Shown here: in pieces, positions 1 through 11,565 of the stretch
Layout of the letters: the number at the start of each line of letters is the position of its first letter
Numbering within the stretch: the first letter of the stretch is position 1
Origin: Parietichytrium sp. I65-24A
Lineage: Eukaryota; Sar; Bigyra; Thraustochytrida; Thraustochytriidae
Assembly: GCA_012862575.1 (NCBI GenBank)
Contig: BLSF01000064.1
Coordinates: 183,098-247,097 of the forward strand
Direction: 5' to 3'
Length of the DNA: 64,000 nt
The notes under the pieces: model-generated
What the model saw: only the letters and a program-made list of their open reading frames with translations
Told to the model about the DNA's origin: nothing
The model's database searches: none
Program-made: the position numbers and the translations under genes

Positions 1-337
1 AAAGTGACCCAGACCCAACCCGATTTGGACATCGCCAAAAGTGTCCCCGGGACCATCCTAAGCGTGCTGGCTAGCCCTACCTGGGCGCTACCCTATTGTA
101 AGGGCAGAAGCGGATAAGGAAAGCCCTAGCTGGGGCGCAAACGGTTGAGGGGAATCTGGATACGGTTAGAGGCAACTCATTTTAGGGCAAAGGATCAGGA
201 GGTGTATTGTATGTGGTCGTGGATTGCTTGTTGAGCAGTGCAGTTTGGTGCGCGAATTTGGGTGTAAATTGGGCCCGTTGTTAGAAGCTGGAAGGAGAAA
301 ATTTTCTTGCTTTGGTTAGACGGTGGGACGGAAGGAG
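1..337. other. Left edge and 5' leader of the CEP70-like gene
   Basis: No gene can be supported here. Forward frame 1 is open from the window edge to a TAA at 115-117, which could be the last 38 codons of a gene running in from the left, but so short a stretch proves nothing. The rest is the 5' leader of the gene that starts at 338. Confidence 0.4.
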
Positions 338-3247
338 ATGGACTCGGAGAAGCACGGGTTCCCAGGGGAAAATGATGGGGACCAAAGTCGCGAGAAGAGA
401 ATGGTGCAGGAGGACTTGGGAGATGAGCTTGATGGGAACTCGGGGTTGAATAGGAGTCTTGCTTCCATATCTGTGGCGGATGGCGGAAACGTGGAGGTGG
501 ACTTGGGAGAGGAGACGTATTTGGAAATTCAGAGCCCCGGGCCACTTGGTATAAGTGTGCGCAAAGGGACGTCAGTGCGGTCGCTGGCATCCTCCACGGG
601 CAGGCGGATGTCGTTCGGCAGCGCGTCACAGGGATCCCGGGGAAGGAGACCATCGTTGGATGACTATCTCGAGTCGCAAGGCTTTGATGCTGCAGGCATT
701 GACGTTGCCGCCAATCGCGCGGCATCTTTGGATGTGGCCGAGGATTTTTCTGAACTAGATATTTTACAAGACGAATCCAGTCTTGAAAATCGACTCAAGC
801 GGCTGGAAAAGCTTTTAGACAAGGAAATCGGCGGTGAACAGGATGAAGACGATATTCCAGTGCAGAGCCCTGCAAGAGGCAGCAAGTCCACGAGATACGC
901 AGCCCCGAGCTCACCCGCAGAATCAATCGAGTCGGACGGAAGCCTGGAAAAACGGATGAACAGACTGGAGCGGCTTTTGTCAGGAGTAGATTACGACGTC
1001 CCAGAAGACGAGGATATGGAAAATGATGGTCCAAAAGAACCCCGTCAACAACCTCGGCCACTGTCTCCGGTTGAGATGGACACAAGCGCACCAATGCACG
1101 CTCGGTCGCCTGTTTCCAAGAGCCCTAACATGTCTCGTTTCGAGGAGGGCTACAGAAGGCCTAGTGACGTAGGGTATGGCGCTGGGGGGCTTGCGCTGGC
1201 ATCTGAATCGGACGAGTGGCAAAAACTGAATAGGACCTTAGAACGCGCTGGCTTTAACGGCGTTCCCCTGACTTCCCATGGTGTCCCAGATCTCTCCGCG
1301 GGCAATTCTACCAGCTCCGGGCTGTTCGCAGAAATTCGAGAAATACTGTCGCAATATGAAAGGCGCGGCCAGGTTATCGAGGAGCTATCTGCGGACAGTG
1401 CCAAGCAGAGGGGCGAGGACATGCGCACGGAAAAGCGATTGTCTACTGCGGAAACAGAACTCCGGCGATCCCGACAAGAGCTCGCTGCAGCAAAGGAGCG
1501 GATCAAGCTCCTGCAGGAGGACTTCAAAGATTCGCACAAAGGTGACCAATCTCAAGTGCGTAAACTTCAACAAGAGAATGCAGCTCTGCAGCAGAAACTA
1601 ACTCTGAGCGAGCATCGTGTCAAGGCCAAAGAAGCAGTTTCTGAGCGACTGCAGAAAAAGTTAGAAGCCCAGGTAAAAAGACAGGAGCAGCAATCCGAGA
1701 AGCTTCACGACTCTTTCAGGGAGCTCCGAAGCCGTGAGCCTCGCCCCACTTCCCCTGCGGACCAAAAGATTTTGCAGGTTATCCAAGCCTTCGAGGAAAA
1801 GCAGCAGGAACAGGAGGAAGAGAACGAAATGCTTAGTGCCGAAATTCGCCGCCTCAACCAAAGCCTCTGCGAGAAAGACAATTTGCTGACGGGCAGCCGC
1901 GCCTCGGAACTTGACGAGCGCGAGGAAGACCTGCGGCGGCAGCGTTATGCTGTGGAAAAGGACAAACACAGCTCGCAGGAGGCTTTCGAAAAAAGGGAGG
2001 CAGCAGTGGTCCTCAAAATGACCAAACTAGAGAAACAACTTCACGAGACGGAACGTGCAAAGGAGCAGCTAGAAGACACAGTGGAGAATTTGAAGATGGA
2101 GCTTGCGTCGAGGCCTACGATGAGAGACTGGAAGGCGTCTCAGCGGCGTATCTTGAAGCTTGAGGCACAACTCCAGGCTGCTGTGGAAGCGCTAGAGCAA
2201 GAGGAGGTTGAGCAAGCACGAAAGCATAACATATTCATTCCATCCAAAAAGTATCACTCCGCGGACAGCAAAATGACGACTCGTGAGAGGGTAGAGCAGC
2301 TTGCGCAGAGGGCCGTGGCGGAAAAACAAGATAACAAGAGGCACACAAGCACGAGCGAGCTCATTCGCAGAGATAAGTTGAATCACCGCCTGGGACTGAG
2401 CAAAGTAAGTGCTTTGCCGAAGTCAACAGCCCACGAGATCATTCAGGAGATTTGTCGCGTGCTTGAGATCTCAGACGTTGAGCTCATCGTTCCAGCTCTG
2501 CAAAAGATGTGCTGGATTATTCGCGCAATGCCACGACTGGAGAATTTTGCCAAGCAAGTTACGAGCTTTGTTGCCCTGCACGGCGACGAGATCTCTCAGC
2601 AAAAGCATGAGCCGAATGAAACTGAGCGTGAGGTCCCAGCATCTACAATTGCTCGTGGAACGATGGACACTGTTCTTCCTCAGCTGAAGCGTTGGATGAC
2701 AGGCATCCGTCAACTCAACTCCATCAGGTCCTTCCGGGATCTGATCCGCGACGAGCTGGCCAGGTCGGCCGGAGTGAAGTCTCGCCTCGGGGACCCTCAT
2801 GTGCGTGAAATGGATGTGCGGGACATGTCGGACGAGCAGCTTGTGCGCGGAGTGACAGATCTAGTCGAGCTCGAGCGTAATGTTTTACAGGGTAAGGACG
2901 CATTCCAGGCGGCGGATGCGCACGTGCGAGATCACCCTGAGATTCTTGTTAATCGTTGCGTGAGCCATTTTCAGCAGCTCTTTGAGATCCGGTCGCTTGA
3001 AGGGATATTTCCAAAACTGAATGAGTTGTACGTCTTCTCCAATGAGATGAATAACTTTTTGAAGGTTCTCCGGCCGACATTGGGGCTCTCTGCAAAAGCT
3101 TCTGTACACACTTGTCTTGCGAAAGTGCAAGAGGTAGTCATTCATTCGGACTCGGCTCAAACGGAGCGCTTGTCAACAACGTCGAACCCGAAGGCCCCAG
3201 CCGCAGAGATGAGTGGCAGAGAGTTTTACCTTCCACAGTGGGAGTAA
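338..3247 (+). CDS. CEP70-like centrosomal/basal-body coiled-coil protein
   Basis: Intronless, 969 residues. An in-frame GTG lies 15 bases upstream, so the first ATG at 338 is taken as the start. The first ~300 residues are polar and low in complexity (Ser/Glu/Pro rich), with a repeated leucine-rich element (SLENRLKRLEKLLD near 150, SLEKRMNRLERLLS near 208). Residues ~330-630 are a long heptad-rich coiled coil. Residues ~665-969 form a helical, non-repetitive domain containing LEISDVELIVPALQKM and MPRLENFAKQV, which I recognise as resembling the conserved part of CEP70. In animals CEP70 binds gamma-tubulin at the centrosome and helps microtubule and cilium organisation. The match is from memory; another basal-body coiled-coil protein remains possible. 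The gene converges on the phosphatase gene, with 173 bp between the stop codons. Confidence 0.6.
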   Translation: MDSEKHGFPGENDGDQSREKRMVQEDLGDELDGNSGLNRSLASISVADGGNVEVDLGEETYLEIQSPGPLGISVRKGTSVRSLASSTGRRMSFGSASQGSRGRRPSLDDYLESQGFDAAGIDVAANRAASLDVAEDFSELDILQDESSLENRLKRLEKLLDKEIGGEQDEDDIPVQSPARGSKSTRYAAPSSPAESIESDGSLEKRMNRLERLLSGVDYDVPEDEDMENDGPKEPRQQPRPLSPVEMDTSAPMHARSPVSKSPNMSRFEEGYRRPSDVGYGAGGLALASESDEWQKLNRTLERAGFNGVPLTSHGVPDLSAGNSTSSGLFAEIREILSQYERRGQVIEELSADSAKQRGEDMRTEKRLSTAETELRRSRQELAAAKERIKLLQEDFKDSHKGDQSQVRKLQQENAALQQKLTLSEHRVKAKEAVSERLQKKLEAQVKRQEQQSEKLHDSFRELRSREPRPTSPADQKILQVIQAFEEKQQEQEEENEMLSAEIRRLNQSLCEKDNLLTGSRASELDEREEDLRRQRYAVEKDKHSSQEAFEKREAAVVLKMTKLEKQLHETERAKEQLEDTVENLKMELASRPTMRDWKASQRRILKLEAQLQAAVEALEQEEVEQARKHNIFIPSKKYHSADSKMTTRERVEQLAQRAVAEKQDNKRHTSTSELIRRDKLNHRLGLSKVSALPKSTAHEIIQEICRVLEISDVELIVPALQKMCWIIRAMPRLENFAKQVTSFVALHGDEISQQKHEPNETEREVPASTIARGTMDTVLPQLKRWMTGIRQLNSIRSFRDLIRDELARSAGVKSRLGDPHVREMDVRDMSDEQLVRGVTDLVELERNVLQGKDAFQAADAHVRDHPEILVNRCVSHFQQLFEIRSLEGIFPKLNELYVFSNEMNNFLKVLRPTLGLSAKASVHTCLAKVQEVVIHSDSAQTERLSTTSNPKAPAAEMSGREFYLPQWE

Positions 3248-3420
3248 CAGTGTCATGATTCAGGGCTGTTTAATACCATTTTTTAAAGTGTTTAATTTTT
3301 TGTCTTTCTTATTCTATGTTGTAATCGCCAGTGACTGCTTTTACTTGTGTACGCCGGAGCGCGTGAAGACCTGCAAACTTCGCTCACAACTTGTTTTAAG
3401 AATGGTGCATTGAGCACCCT

Positions 3421-5018
3421 TTAAACGTGGTCGGGATTGTAACGGGCTACGCCAATCAGGCAATGAATAAGCGGCACGAGAAAGGTAATTGCCCACGCCA
3501 ACACAGAATAAGTGAATACTTTCACGATAGCTGCGCCGACAATATCAATATCTCTCGTAAAGAGTCTCACAACGCGGACACGGTTTCCCTTAACGGCTTT
3601 AGCATCTGGTGCAGCGTGCTTGGGGGCGACAGTGATGCCAATCAGCGCAAGGGCGTTTGTGGAGAGCGCCTTTGCAATAACTCGCAAAATTAAGACAACC
3701 ACATAGCCTAGAACAGTGCGCAATGCAGTGACCAAGTAGGGGTGCTGTTCGCGCACAATGGCGATAAAATCATGAACTGCAGGGAGCAAGGCAAAATCCA
3801 TTTCGCTTGAACCTATCTGTATTTTGGAGCCAGAGACGACCACGCTCTCCAAGTCAGTGTAGTGGCGAGATCCCAGCGAGGTACCAAGCACAAGTCCGCA
3901 AATAAGAGCGTTTTGAGAAAATGTTGGCTGGAGTTACCATCCCGAGACAAGGTAAATGAGTTAGCTTGCCTTGCAAGAACGTAGTTTCCAGGCTGACTTT
4001 TTATGTGTATTCAGGAGACTTACCGTCGGAGGCCGAGGCTGCGGATTCAGCAGTAATGCGACAATCACTCCGAGAATGAGCTTGGCAGACAGAAAGGAAG
4101 TCGAAAAGATCCAGTGATCGACCCACTCTGACGAGGAGAAGTACACCGCAGTCCAGATCGTCCCGAGCGTGAGTCCTCCTGCGTTGCCAATAAACATCAC
4201 AAACATAAAAAAAGGACACAAAGATCAGCAAGATCAGGAGATGTAGCAAGCATCCAAGGTGACTTACCGCGAATATCTGTCGGGCTATGGGCGCCGACAT
4301 ATAATCTCGAAAAGGAGAGGGACATTGTATAAAACGCACAGCCAAGAAGCATCATTTGGCTCGTTGACGAGGTCAGGACGTGTGCGACGCTGAATTCAGC
4401 CGCAGTCGTAGTAAGGTATAGAAAAGTGAAAAGGCTGTTCGAAATCGCATTCATCGCATGCGTGCTGGGAAAGCCAAAGTCTTGCAAGCTTGTGGAGTCC
4501 ATGCCTTCCAAGCTGGACGGCCTCCAGACCGGCGGAGAGGCCGGACGGGGAAGTCCGAACACATCCTTCATAACATTCCCAATCATGAGACCCACGGTAA
4601 CGAGAAACACCATGCGACGCCCAAAGATCCTGTCCACGTTCCAAATCAGGTACGGAAGTAACAGCAGGTAAAACTCCTCCTCCGCAAAGAACGAAAAGAT
4701 CTGAAAATATTTGTCGAGCACCGGATGCCGCAGGGCATTCTGGAGTCGCACCACCGTCTGCGTGCCTTCCTCCACCACTTTAAACTTGCGCTTCCTAAAA
4801 TCCGCCACACTCGAGTGCAAAGTAATCAGTGCGATCGGCGTCGAGATCAGCCCGGCAAACACCGTTCGCAGCATGTGCACAAACTCATCCACACGGTAGC
4901 CCAGCGACAGCTTCCCGCCTACTTCTACCTCCGATTCATACCCAGACGTCTCTCCCCCGCTCTCACTGCGCGGCAGCAGCCGCTTCAGCACCGAGCTGTC
5001 GCTCCTCCCGCCTTGCAT
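3421..5018 (-). CDS. Sphingosine-1-phosphate phosphatase-like PAP2 membrane enzyme (three exons)
   Basis: Gene model: complement(join(3421..3927, 4024..4178, 4268..5018)), 470 residues. Both introns (89 and 96 bp) start GTAAGT and end CAG. Joining exons 1 and 2 restores HSPTDIRGGLTLG, a normal third-motif context, which supports the splice. The three motifs of the lipid phosphatase (PAP2) superfamily are present: KDVFGLPRP (~150-158), FPSTHAMN (~182-189, Thr where many members have Gly) and SRLYVGAHSPTD (~236-247). Several hydrophobic segments follow. Motif spacing and length (LCB3 and SGPP are 400-440) point to the long-chain-base phosphate phosphatases, which dephosphorylate sphingoid base phosphates at the ER. 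The start is the first ATG; an in-frame TTG lies 69 bases further upstream. Confidence 0.85.
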
Positions 5019-6950
5019 TCTCTCCTTCTTCCTCCTCCTCTCCCAAGTGTTTCCCACAGCTACGTCGTGGGTGTCCTCGCAAGGCAAAGAGAAATGGTCC
5101 CCACCGTGTAGCGCTCCGAGCTCAAGTTCAACAAGTTGCTTGCCTCAGCACCGGCTATATATATATGTATATAGAAATTGAGAGCCTACAGGAGCCAGCG
5201 CCGAGGCGACGCACAACCAGTGGCCGTTCGAGGACACTGCGGGTACGATAAGCCGAGGCGTACTTGAGGGAACTCAACTAGTGTGCACTCTCGGTTGTTA
5301 GTAGATAGATAGCCGCTGAGCCTAATGCACTTCAGGCATGACGAATTTGGGGCAGAGACTACTTGCGCGTAGCTGGGGTTAAGTAGCATTTTGGTAGGAG
5401 CGCTGTAGGAGCGAAGGCACGGTTATGTAGTTCTAACGTAAAGAGTAGCTGAGCCGCTTGCGAACGATTTATGTCTGAGTTTGCGTTTTCGAATGTTTTC
5501 GAAATGTTTTACGTGTTTTACCACGTGTGTTTTACGATCCTTTTTTTATTTTTTCAAGAAAATTTTCTTTCTTTTTCTGGTGAAAGAAAAAGTGCAGGAA
5601 AATTCAGTAAAAAAGAAGAGAAAAAAGAATGGTACCTTTGCTGCGAGGCGTTTCCGAGTCGGTATCTATGTCAACTGACAGCGAAAGAGACCAAGTTGTA
5701 ATTTTAGAAGGAAACCAAAAATACTATAACTCAACACGGCGACTGGTAAATCTACAGCCGTGGAACGTGGAATGTGGAATGTAGCATAGATGATGTGAAA
5801 CAAACAAATCAAAATGACACAGTAAAGAGCTGTGCAACTGCAACAACCTGCAACAACCTGCTACAACGCGCGCTTCAAAAAGGCGTGGAGAAAAGAACGT
5901 TTTCAAAGCAATCTACGAAAAATAAAATCCCAGTTCCAACGGTCCCGACCTTCGAGCGTTTTGGGTCGAGTCGAGCCCTTCCACTTGCGGCGCAACGCTC
6001 TTTGGTTCCCAGTTGTCCTTGCAACGCACAAGGAAATTGCGGACGAGTTGGACTTGTTTCTCATCCGCGTGAAGACGAAGGTGGCCTTCGGACCGATAAA
6101 GCGGCAAGGATGCCAAGGCTGTGACTTGCGAGAGGGAGGAGTTGTATTTGCGAGCAAACGATCTGCAAATCAGCTCGAAAACGCGTGGTTCATCGCGTTG
6201 GTTCGATATAAAGACTCATCCAATGATCATTTCCAGTCACCGACAAGACACTGGTCCGCAGAGCTCCTGGCGCAGATCGCGAAGAAAAAGAAGCGTAGGG
6301 GCGGCCCGCGGAACTATCCTCAAGCGCTGAGGTCTGCTTTCATCTAGGGAATCTAGGGGCTTCTTGCGACTCAGCGAGGCAATGGTAAACGGGGCGAGGT
6401 TTCATGCTGCTACCTTACGAAGTCTCAGCGCGGCGGGCACGTGCAAATCTGTGCAAGCCAAATTCCGACTCGAGACCATTGTAGCGACGATATCCAGCTC
6501 GCAAGAGCCACTGTGAGAGGCGTGCCCAGGAGCCGAGGCAAGATAGACTCACGCGAGCCCACCAGCATTCCGACACAGAGATCCGAAAAGCACCCTATGC
6601 CACTGTTTCGCCGTGGGCCCAATCCCTGCGAGGCTCTGTCACAGCTTCGGTTACCTAATCTCGTGCCCTTTCCCGAGCTCCGCTACCATCGGTCCAATGC
6701 ACAGGTCTGGCGGCAGCCACGTAGCCACATAGCCACGTAGCCACGTGGGCCCAAGTTGCCGTTCGGGAGACTGTGCCTCTCGCTCTTGCTCTCGACCTTC
6801 TTCTTTCGCCGTCCAGCGCTTGCCCACACTCCGGGAGGGCCAGTGGCGCCATTCAGGCCCACGCGTGGCACCCCCTTGGCTACGTTCAGCGTGCCAAAGT
6901 TCTAAAAGAGATGTGCAGATGTGCTCAGGAGGAGGGCCACACTCATTCGC

Positions 6951-6975
6951 TCACTCACTCACTCACTCACTCACT
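6951..6975. repeat. (TCAC)n microsatellite
   Basis: About six perfect copies of TCAC in noncoding DNA. Confidence 0.95.
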
Positions 6976-7263
6976 TACCCCGCTGGACTCTCCGACGGGG
7001 AGCAATAATTGCACGGAGTGAGTATCCGTTGGCCGAGCGTTCCACTGTGGCACGGCGGTGACAGCGCCACCAATGAAGCAACGAGGAGATGGTAGCTGAG
7101 GATAGCTGTGACCGTTTCGCATGATTGACTCAGAGGCTCACTCTATCTCAGTCTTAGGCTTGAAGGCTTCTGTGGCACTGGCGGTATAGAGTATGGCTTG
7201 GACGACATGGACATGAACTGGGAGTCCGATTGCAAAAGAAAGGCATTGCAAAGTGTCAATATC

Positions 7264-7292
7264 ACATTGACACACTGACACATTGACACACT
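7264..7292. repeat. Short 16-bp tandem repeat
   Basis: The unit ACATTGACACACTGAC is repeated almost twice head to tail (about 1.8 copies) in the desert upstream of the proteases. Confidence 0.85.
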
Positions 7293-8899
7293 GCGCGGTC
7301 CGCACACACAAGCATGAACTGGCGATGGATGGGCGATGGGAAAGGATGAATGTATTGCTTTTTCTTTTTCTCTCTTCATCTCTTTTTACTTTCTTCTTTC
7401 TCGTAGCTTTGGAATAGCACGACAAGTTTCCAAGGCTCTGTGTGTCTAATACGGCCGTGGGCATTGCGGGGGAGAGAGGCGGGCTATACCGTTAGGGCGA
7501 TTGAATGCCTGCCTGGGTCGGAAAGTCACTGCACCTCTCCTGTCGGCAGCTAGCTGGCGCAGTGGACGTACCGTTACCATCTAAAGATGATTAGCATTTC
7601 AGGTGATGGACTCCGATCCGGAAGTTCCGGAAGGCACAGATTTGACGTGACCCATTTCGCGCTCGTACTAGTAGGACAGGGCAGAGGTGCACAATGCCTC
7701 GCGCAAAGGCAAGTCGAGCTTGCCCTTTTCGTGCATCTCTGAGCATTGATCAAGCAAAGGGGTGAGCAAATTGCTCATCCTTCGAAGCACCGTGTCGCAC
7801 CTCGAGCTGTTCCGCTGCTTCAACTTCCGCATCGGTCAATCAAAGTCAGAAGATGCATCAATTCGGTCCACTTCAACCAGCCAAAAGAGCCACGAAGGTG
7901 CCAATGATGCATATTTTTCGCCAGTGAGATGCTCCGTCAGTGCCAAAGTCTTCGAGTCAATCATGCTGACTGAGAACGAGAATGAGAACGAGAACTCCCC
8001 TGTACATCAGCATTACGACTGTATGCAAGCATGTGAACGTTGAATGCAATGCCACACAAGCCCAAAGATTTGTGCGGTTTGCCTGGGCTGGAGACTTGCA
8101 AGGTGTCATATCAATCAAAAAGCCTTTTCGTTCTCACAATAGTCAAGTATTATCGCGCGAAACCACTCTGATGTGACCGGGGTGAAAACCACCTCGTGCA
8201 CGCCTTCAATGTTAGCCGACAACGTCACGTTTCGTACATTTCAATACTTAGAACAAAGAATCTTGTAACATCTCATACACCACCTTATATTCGTTGGAGC
8301 ACGATATGGCGTTTTTCGCTGTAGCATGGATGTACAGCTGGGGTTGTGCTATGAGAGTTGCCTAAAAGCAAAGATGGAGATGTGGAGAAAATCAGTGGGA
8401 TGGGCTATGTGCGTGAGTAGGAACCCGAGTGGGAGAGTTTTGGGGCGTGAACAACAGGTGAAATATGAAAAGGGATGGACAGTGGCCCAAAGTTTTGAAG
8501 CTGGGCTTGCCAATGCAATGGATCTTCACATGACACCTGGACAATGGCTTCTAGCGCGACTATTGGAAAGCAATGCAGCTAAATTTGTTAAAAGGGGCTA
8601 CAAAACAGGCCCATCATCTCGCGACAATCAGGACAGAGCGAGGGATCTCGAGAGGAGACAGCAACCGATGTGGGCTTGTTCGGCAAGCAAAAACAAACAT
8701 GCAAGTGGACACTGCTATGCCTTCGTACTGAGAAAGTTTCTCTGGAATCACAAAGCTCTTGTCCGGGTGGTCCAGTTGAGAATATCTCGCCCAAGCAGAA
8801 TCGGCCTTGGTCTTGATAAAACTTGTGACTTTCATAGTTTACACCTCAACTTGTCGAAATCCGGATCGTGCGATCGGAGCCCTGGACCAGAATCCAATC

Positions 8900-8930
8900 A
8901 GACCCAAAACTCGAAAACAAGACAAAGCAC
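8900..8930 (+). promoter_or_regulatory. Leader element shared with the next protease gene
   Basis: AGACCCAAAAC at 8900, followed 21 bases later by GACAAAG, lies 86 bases before the ATG of protease 1. The same two words occur 22 bases apart before protease 2 (13460 and 13482). A retained piece of promoter or 5' untranslated leader from the duplication is the simplest reading. Confidence 0.45.
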
Positions 8931-8985
8931 CAAGCAAGCCCAGAACAACAAGGCACCAAAAAACCATTGACTTTATTCTGCGAAA

Positions 8986-10893
8986 ATGAAGGTTGCAGCT
9001 ACCCTTCTTGGCCTCGCTGGCCTGTCCATGTCTGGCGCTCGCGCGCAAATGGACGATGACCAAGTGCACATGGCGCCGCACCGTCACTTGAGTGAAGATG
9101 AGCTTCTCGCCACCTTCGGGGGAAGGCGACTCGTTGAAACCCCGCGTGGCCTCTGGATTGAGAACTCTTACATTGCAATTGGCCCAGACGACTCGGTTTG
9201 TGAGGAGCTTGCCCAAAACATCACCGACTGGAAAAATGCCAACATGAACAATGCACTTCGTGCTAGCTCAGATGAGGAAGATCTCACCGCAGCTACTATC
9301 CACGTTCAATGCTACTTGCCTTTCACTGGCCCAGAGGAGCTTGCAAACATTGTTGCTTCCTTTCCTGGTGTCTCTGTGGAGCTAGATATGGTAGTGTCTT
9401 CCAGCGCTGACCCAAAGAGCTGGGGATTGAACCGCATTGACCAGGCCGACCTCCCACTCTCCTCGGGCGTTGACTTCAACCCAGCTTACACCGGCCAAGG
9501 CGTCAACATCTACGTAATTGACACTGGCGTCCGCGGGGATCACTCTGAGTTTGCTGTTTCCGGGGGAAGCCGCGCTAGCGTTGCATGGAGCGCTTTCAGC
9601 ACTGAAGCTGATACGGACTTGAATGGACACGGAACTCATTGCTCTGGAACCGCGGCAGGGGCCACTTATGGCATTGCAAGAAACGCGCAGGTTCTTGGAG
9701 TGAAAGTGCTCTCTGGTAGTGGTAGTGGTAGCACTTCTGGAGTCATCAATGGCGTGAAATGGGCCGTCAGCAACCAGAAATCCAACTTCAAGAAGCAGCC
9801 GGCAGTCTTTTCCATGTCTCTTGGAGGCAGCAAAAACACTGCAATGAACAATGCCGTTCAAGACGCTGTCGATGCGGGCAATATCGTTGTTGTCGCAGCT
9901 GGAAATGACGGTGCGGATGCATGCAAATACTCTCCTGCAAGCGCTGGTGGCAACGGGCGCAAAGGTGGCGTCATCTCCGTGGGAGCGACCACCAAGACTG
10001 ACACACGCGCGAGCTACTCCAACTATGGATCCTGCGTAGATATCTTTGCTCCAGGAAGCGGAATCACCTCGGCTTGGAAAGACTCGGCCACTTCCAAGAA
10101 CACAATTTCTGGAACCTCTATGGCGACTCCGCATGTTGCAGGCGTTGCTGCTCTCCTTCTTGAGAAGCACAGCATGGACGCTGATTCGGCTCGTGCTGAG
10201 CTTTTCTCTCTTGCTGTTGGAGACAAGATCACCGACACCAAGGACGACGACTCCAACATCCTCCTCCAGATCCCAACCTACACTGGCCCGCCAACCCCTG
10301 CAACTCCAACACCAACAATGCCACCAACTCTACCACCGCCAACCCTTTGCGTTGGATCGAAGTGCGCATCTTTTGAGGAGAGCTCCTTCGGGGCGACTGC
10401 GTCGCCAACTGTCTCTTTCTCCGGCCCCCTGGCAGTTGCAGAAACAACCCTTTGCTCGTCCACCGACGAGGATTTCTCCGGCAAGTTCGTGCTAGTGTCA
10501 CGTGGCGACTGTATGTTTTTCGCCAAGGTCAAATACGCTGAGAAGCAGGGCGCCATTGGAGTTATCATTCACCTCAGCAGCTCCAAAGACACCATCTTCC
10601 CGCCAAACTACTACGGAAGCGACACCACTTCGCTGCCTTCTATGATGGTCTCTCTTGCTGACGGCAAGACCTTTGCCAAGCTCGAAGGTACCAATGTCTT
10701 TTACGGAAGCGTTGAGCCAGAGGACTCCGGAAGCGACGATGACGACACTGATGAAGACGACGATGACGGTGATGAGGAGGAGGTCGACACTTGCCTCCAG
10801 TACAACAAGAAGAGCAAGTGCAGAAAGTACAAGAAGGTTTGCAGATGGAAGAAGAACTCTTCCACGAAGAAGTATGAATGTGTCTCCAGGTGA
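8986..10893 (+). CDS. Secreted proteinase K-like subtilase 1 (S8A) with PA domain and basic Cys tail
   Basis: 635 residues. Signal peptide 1-20. Propeptide (inhibitor I9-like) ~45-140 with GRRLVETPRGLWIEN. The mature catalytic domain starts near SWGLNRIDQ (146). The catalytic set is complete: Asp179 (VIDTGV), His215 (GHGTHCSGT), oxyanion Asn307 (AAGN) and Ser378 (GTSMATPHVAG). After a short Pro-Thr linker (~430-448) comes a protease-associated (PA) domain (~450-568) with FSGKFVLVSRGDC. Then follow a strongly acidic Asp/Glu tract (~575-603) and a basic tail with four cysteines (C-x8-C-x6-C-x12-C). It should be an extracellular endopeptidase that self-processes its propeptide. First and longest-spaced member of a five-gene tandem family; closest in layout to protease 2. 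Confidence 0.95.
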   Translation: MKVAATLLGLAGLSMSGARAQMDDDQVHMAPHRHLSEDELLATFGGRRLVETPRGLWIENSYIAIGPDDSVCEELAQNITDWKNANMNNALRASSDEEDLTAATIHVQCYLPFTGPEELANIVASFPGVSVELDMVVSSSADPKSWGLNRIDQADLPLSSGVDFNPAYTGQGVNIYVIDTGVRGDHSEFAVSGGSRASVAWSAFSTEADTDLNGHGTHCSGTAAGATYGIARNAQVLGVKVLSGSGSGSTSGVINGVKWAVSNQKSNFKKQPAVFSMSLGGSKNTAMNNAVQDAVDAGNIVVVAAGNDGADACKYSPASAGGNGRKGGVISVGATTKTDTRASYSNYGSCVDIFAPGSGITSAWKDSATSKNTISGTSMATPHVAGVAALLLEKHSMDADSARAELFSLAVGDKITDTKDDDSNILLQIPTYTGPPTPATPTPTMPPTLPPPTLCVGSKCASFEESSFGATASPTVSFSGPLAVAETTLCSSTDEDFSGKFVLVSRGDCMFFAKVKYAEKQGAIGVIIHLSSSKDTIFPPNYYGSDTTSLPSMMVSLADGKTFAKLEGTNVFYGSVEPEDSGSDDDDTDEDDDDGDEEEVDTCLQYNKKSKCRKYKKVCRWKKNSSTKKYECVSR

Positions 10894-11530
10894 GCGCCTT
10901 GACCAGTCCACTAGCGCGATCTCCGCGACTTGTCCACCACGTTTAGTTTCTATTAGTTTTTTATTCACATGCCATAGTTTACAAAAAGAAAACAATTTTC
11001 CAACCTTCGAATGCTTCCCTTCCACATACAACACCTTTGATGATTGACAGAAGAAGCCCAAGCTCTCTTGGCAATCGGCCCTTTCGGTAATCACCAACAC
11101 TTCGCCATCCTCTCCGGCCCCATTGACTTCTCGGAAGGAAGGTTCAGTCTTCACGAACAGAGAGCAAGGCAAGTGACTTTGCAGTTAGGTGGGATCACTT
11201 CTTAGGTGCATTTGTAAGCTGCCCGGTGCAGATGTCCATTTCGAAGTCGAAACTGGCCCTCGACCAACTGGGTGCATTATTGCAAGTTTACCAACTGGCC
11301 AACCTTTCAATAGAGACCATCCGAGCAAGGCGTGCATTCGTGCATGAGCTCCGCTATGATGCATCTACCATGCACAGTAACCCGTGCATAACGGACATTC
11401 TCGAAAAGTTGGAGGGTTGATCTTTGATAAGCTCGCAGATCTTGGTGGACGATGTGAAAGTTGACCATGGGGCAAATTGAGCTAAAAGTATTGTCTTGTT
11501 CTGTGGGATGGTTAAATGAGTTGGATGTTT

Positions 11531-11565
11531 TTCGAGTCACACGGCGCTGTTTCGAGTCACACGGC
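11531..11565. repeat. 15-bp direct repeat, 20-bp period
   Basis: TTCGAGTCACACGGC occurs twice, separated by five bases, in the protease 1-2 spacer. Confidence 0.9.

Larger units (their letters stand above)
5019..8985. other. 4 kb intergenic desert between divergent genes
   Basis: This is the shared upstream region of the phosphatase gene (-) and the first protease gene (+). It is broken by stop codons, with scattered open frames that show no recognisable domain. It contains T-rich and A-rich stretches (5531-5625), short tandem repeats (6951-6975, 7264-7292) and a local array of TAGCCAC units near 6721-6745. The last ~90 bases are the 5' leader of the protease gene. Confidence 0.6.

Noticed and set aside
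5832-6347. 171-codon + strand open frame
   Set aside because: Starts at GTG, resembles no family, and frames of this length occur by chance elsewhere in the window.
8326-8970. 214-codon + strand open frame with an ATG, just before protease 1
   Set aside because: No recognisable domain; its end overlaps the leader element shared with protease 2, and composition looks noncoding.
9382-10170. 262-codon minus-strand open frame
   Set aside because: Antisense shadow of protease 1; similar shadows lie behind the other proteases because of shared codon use.
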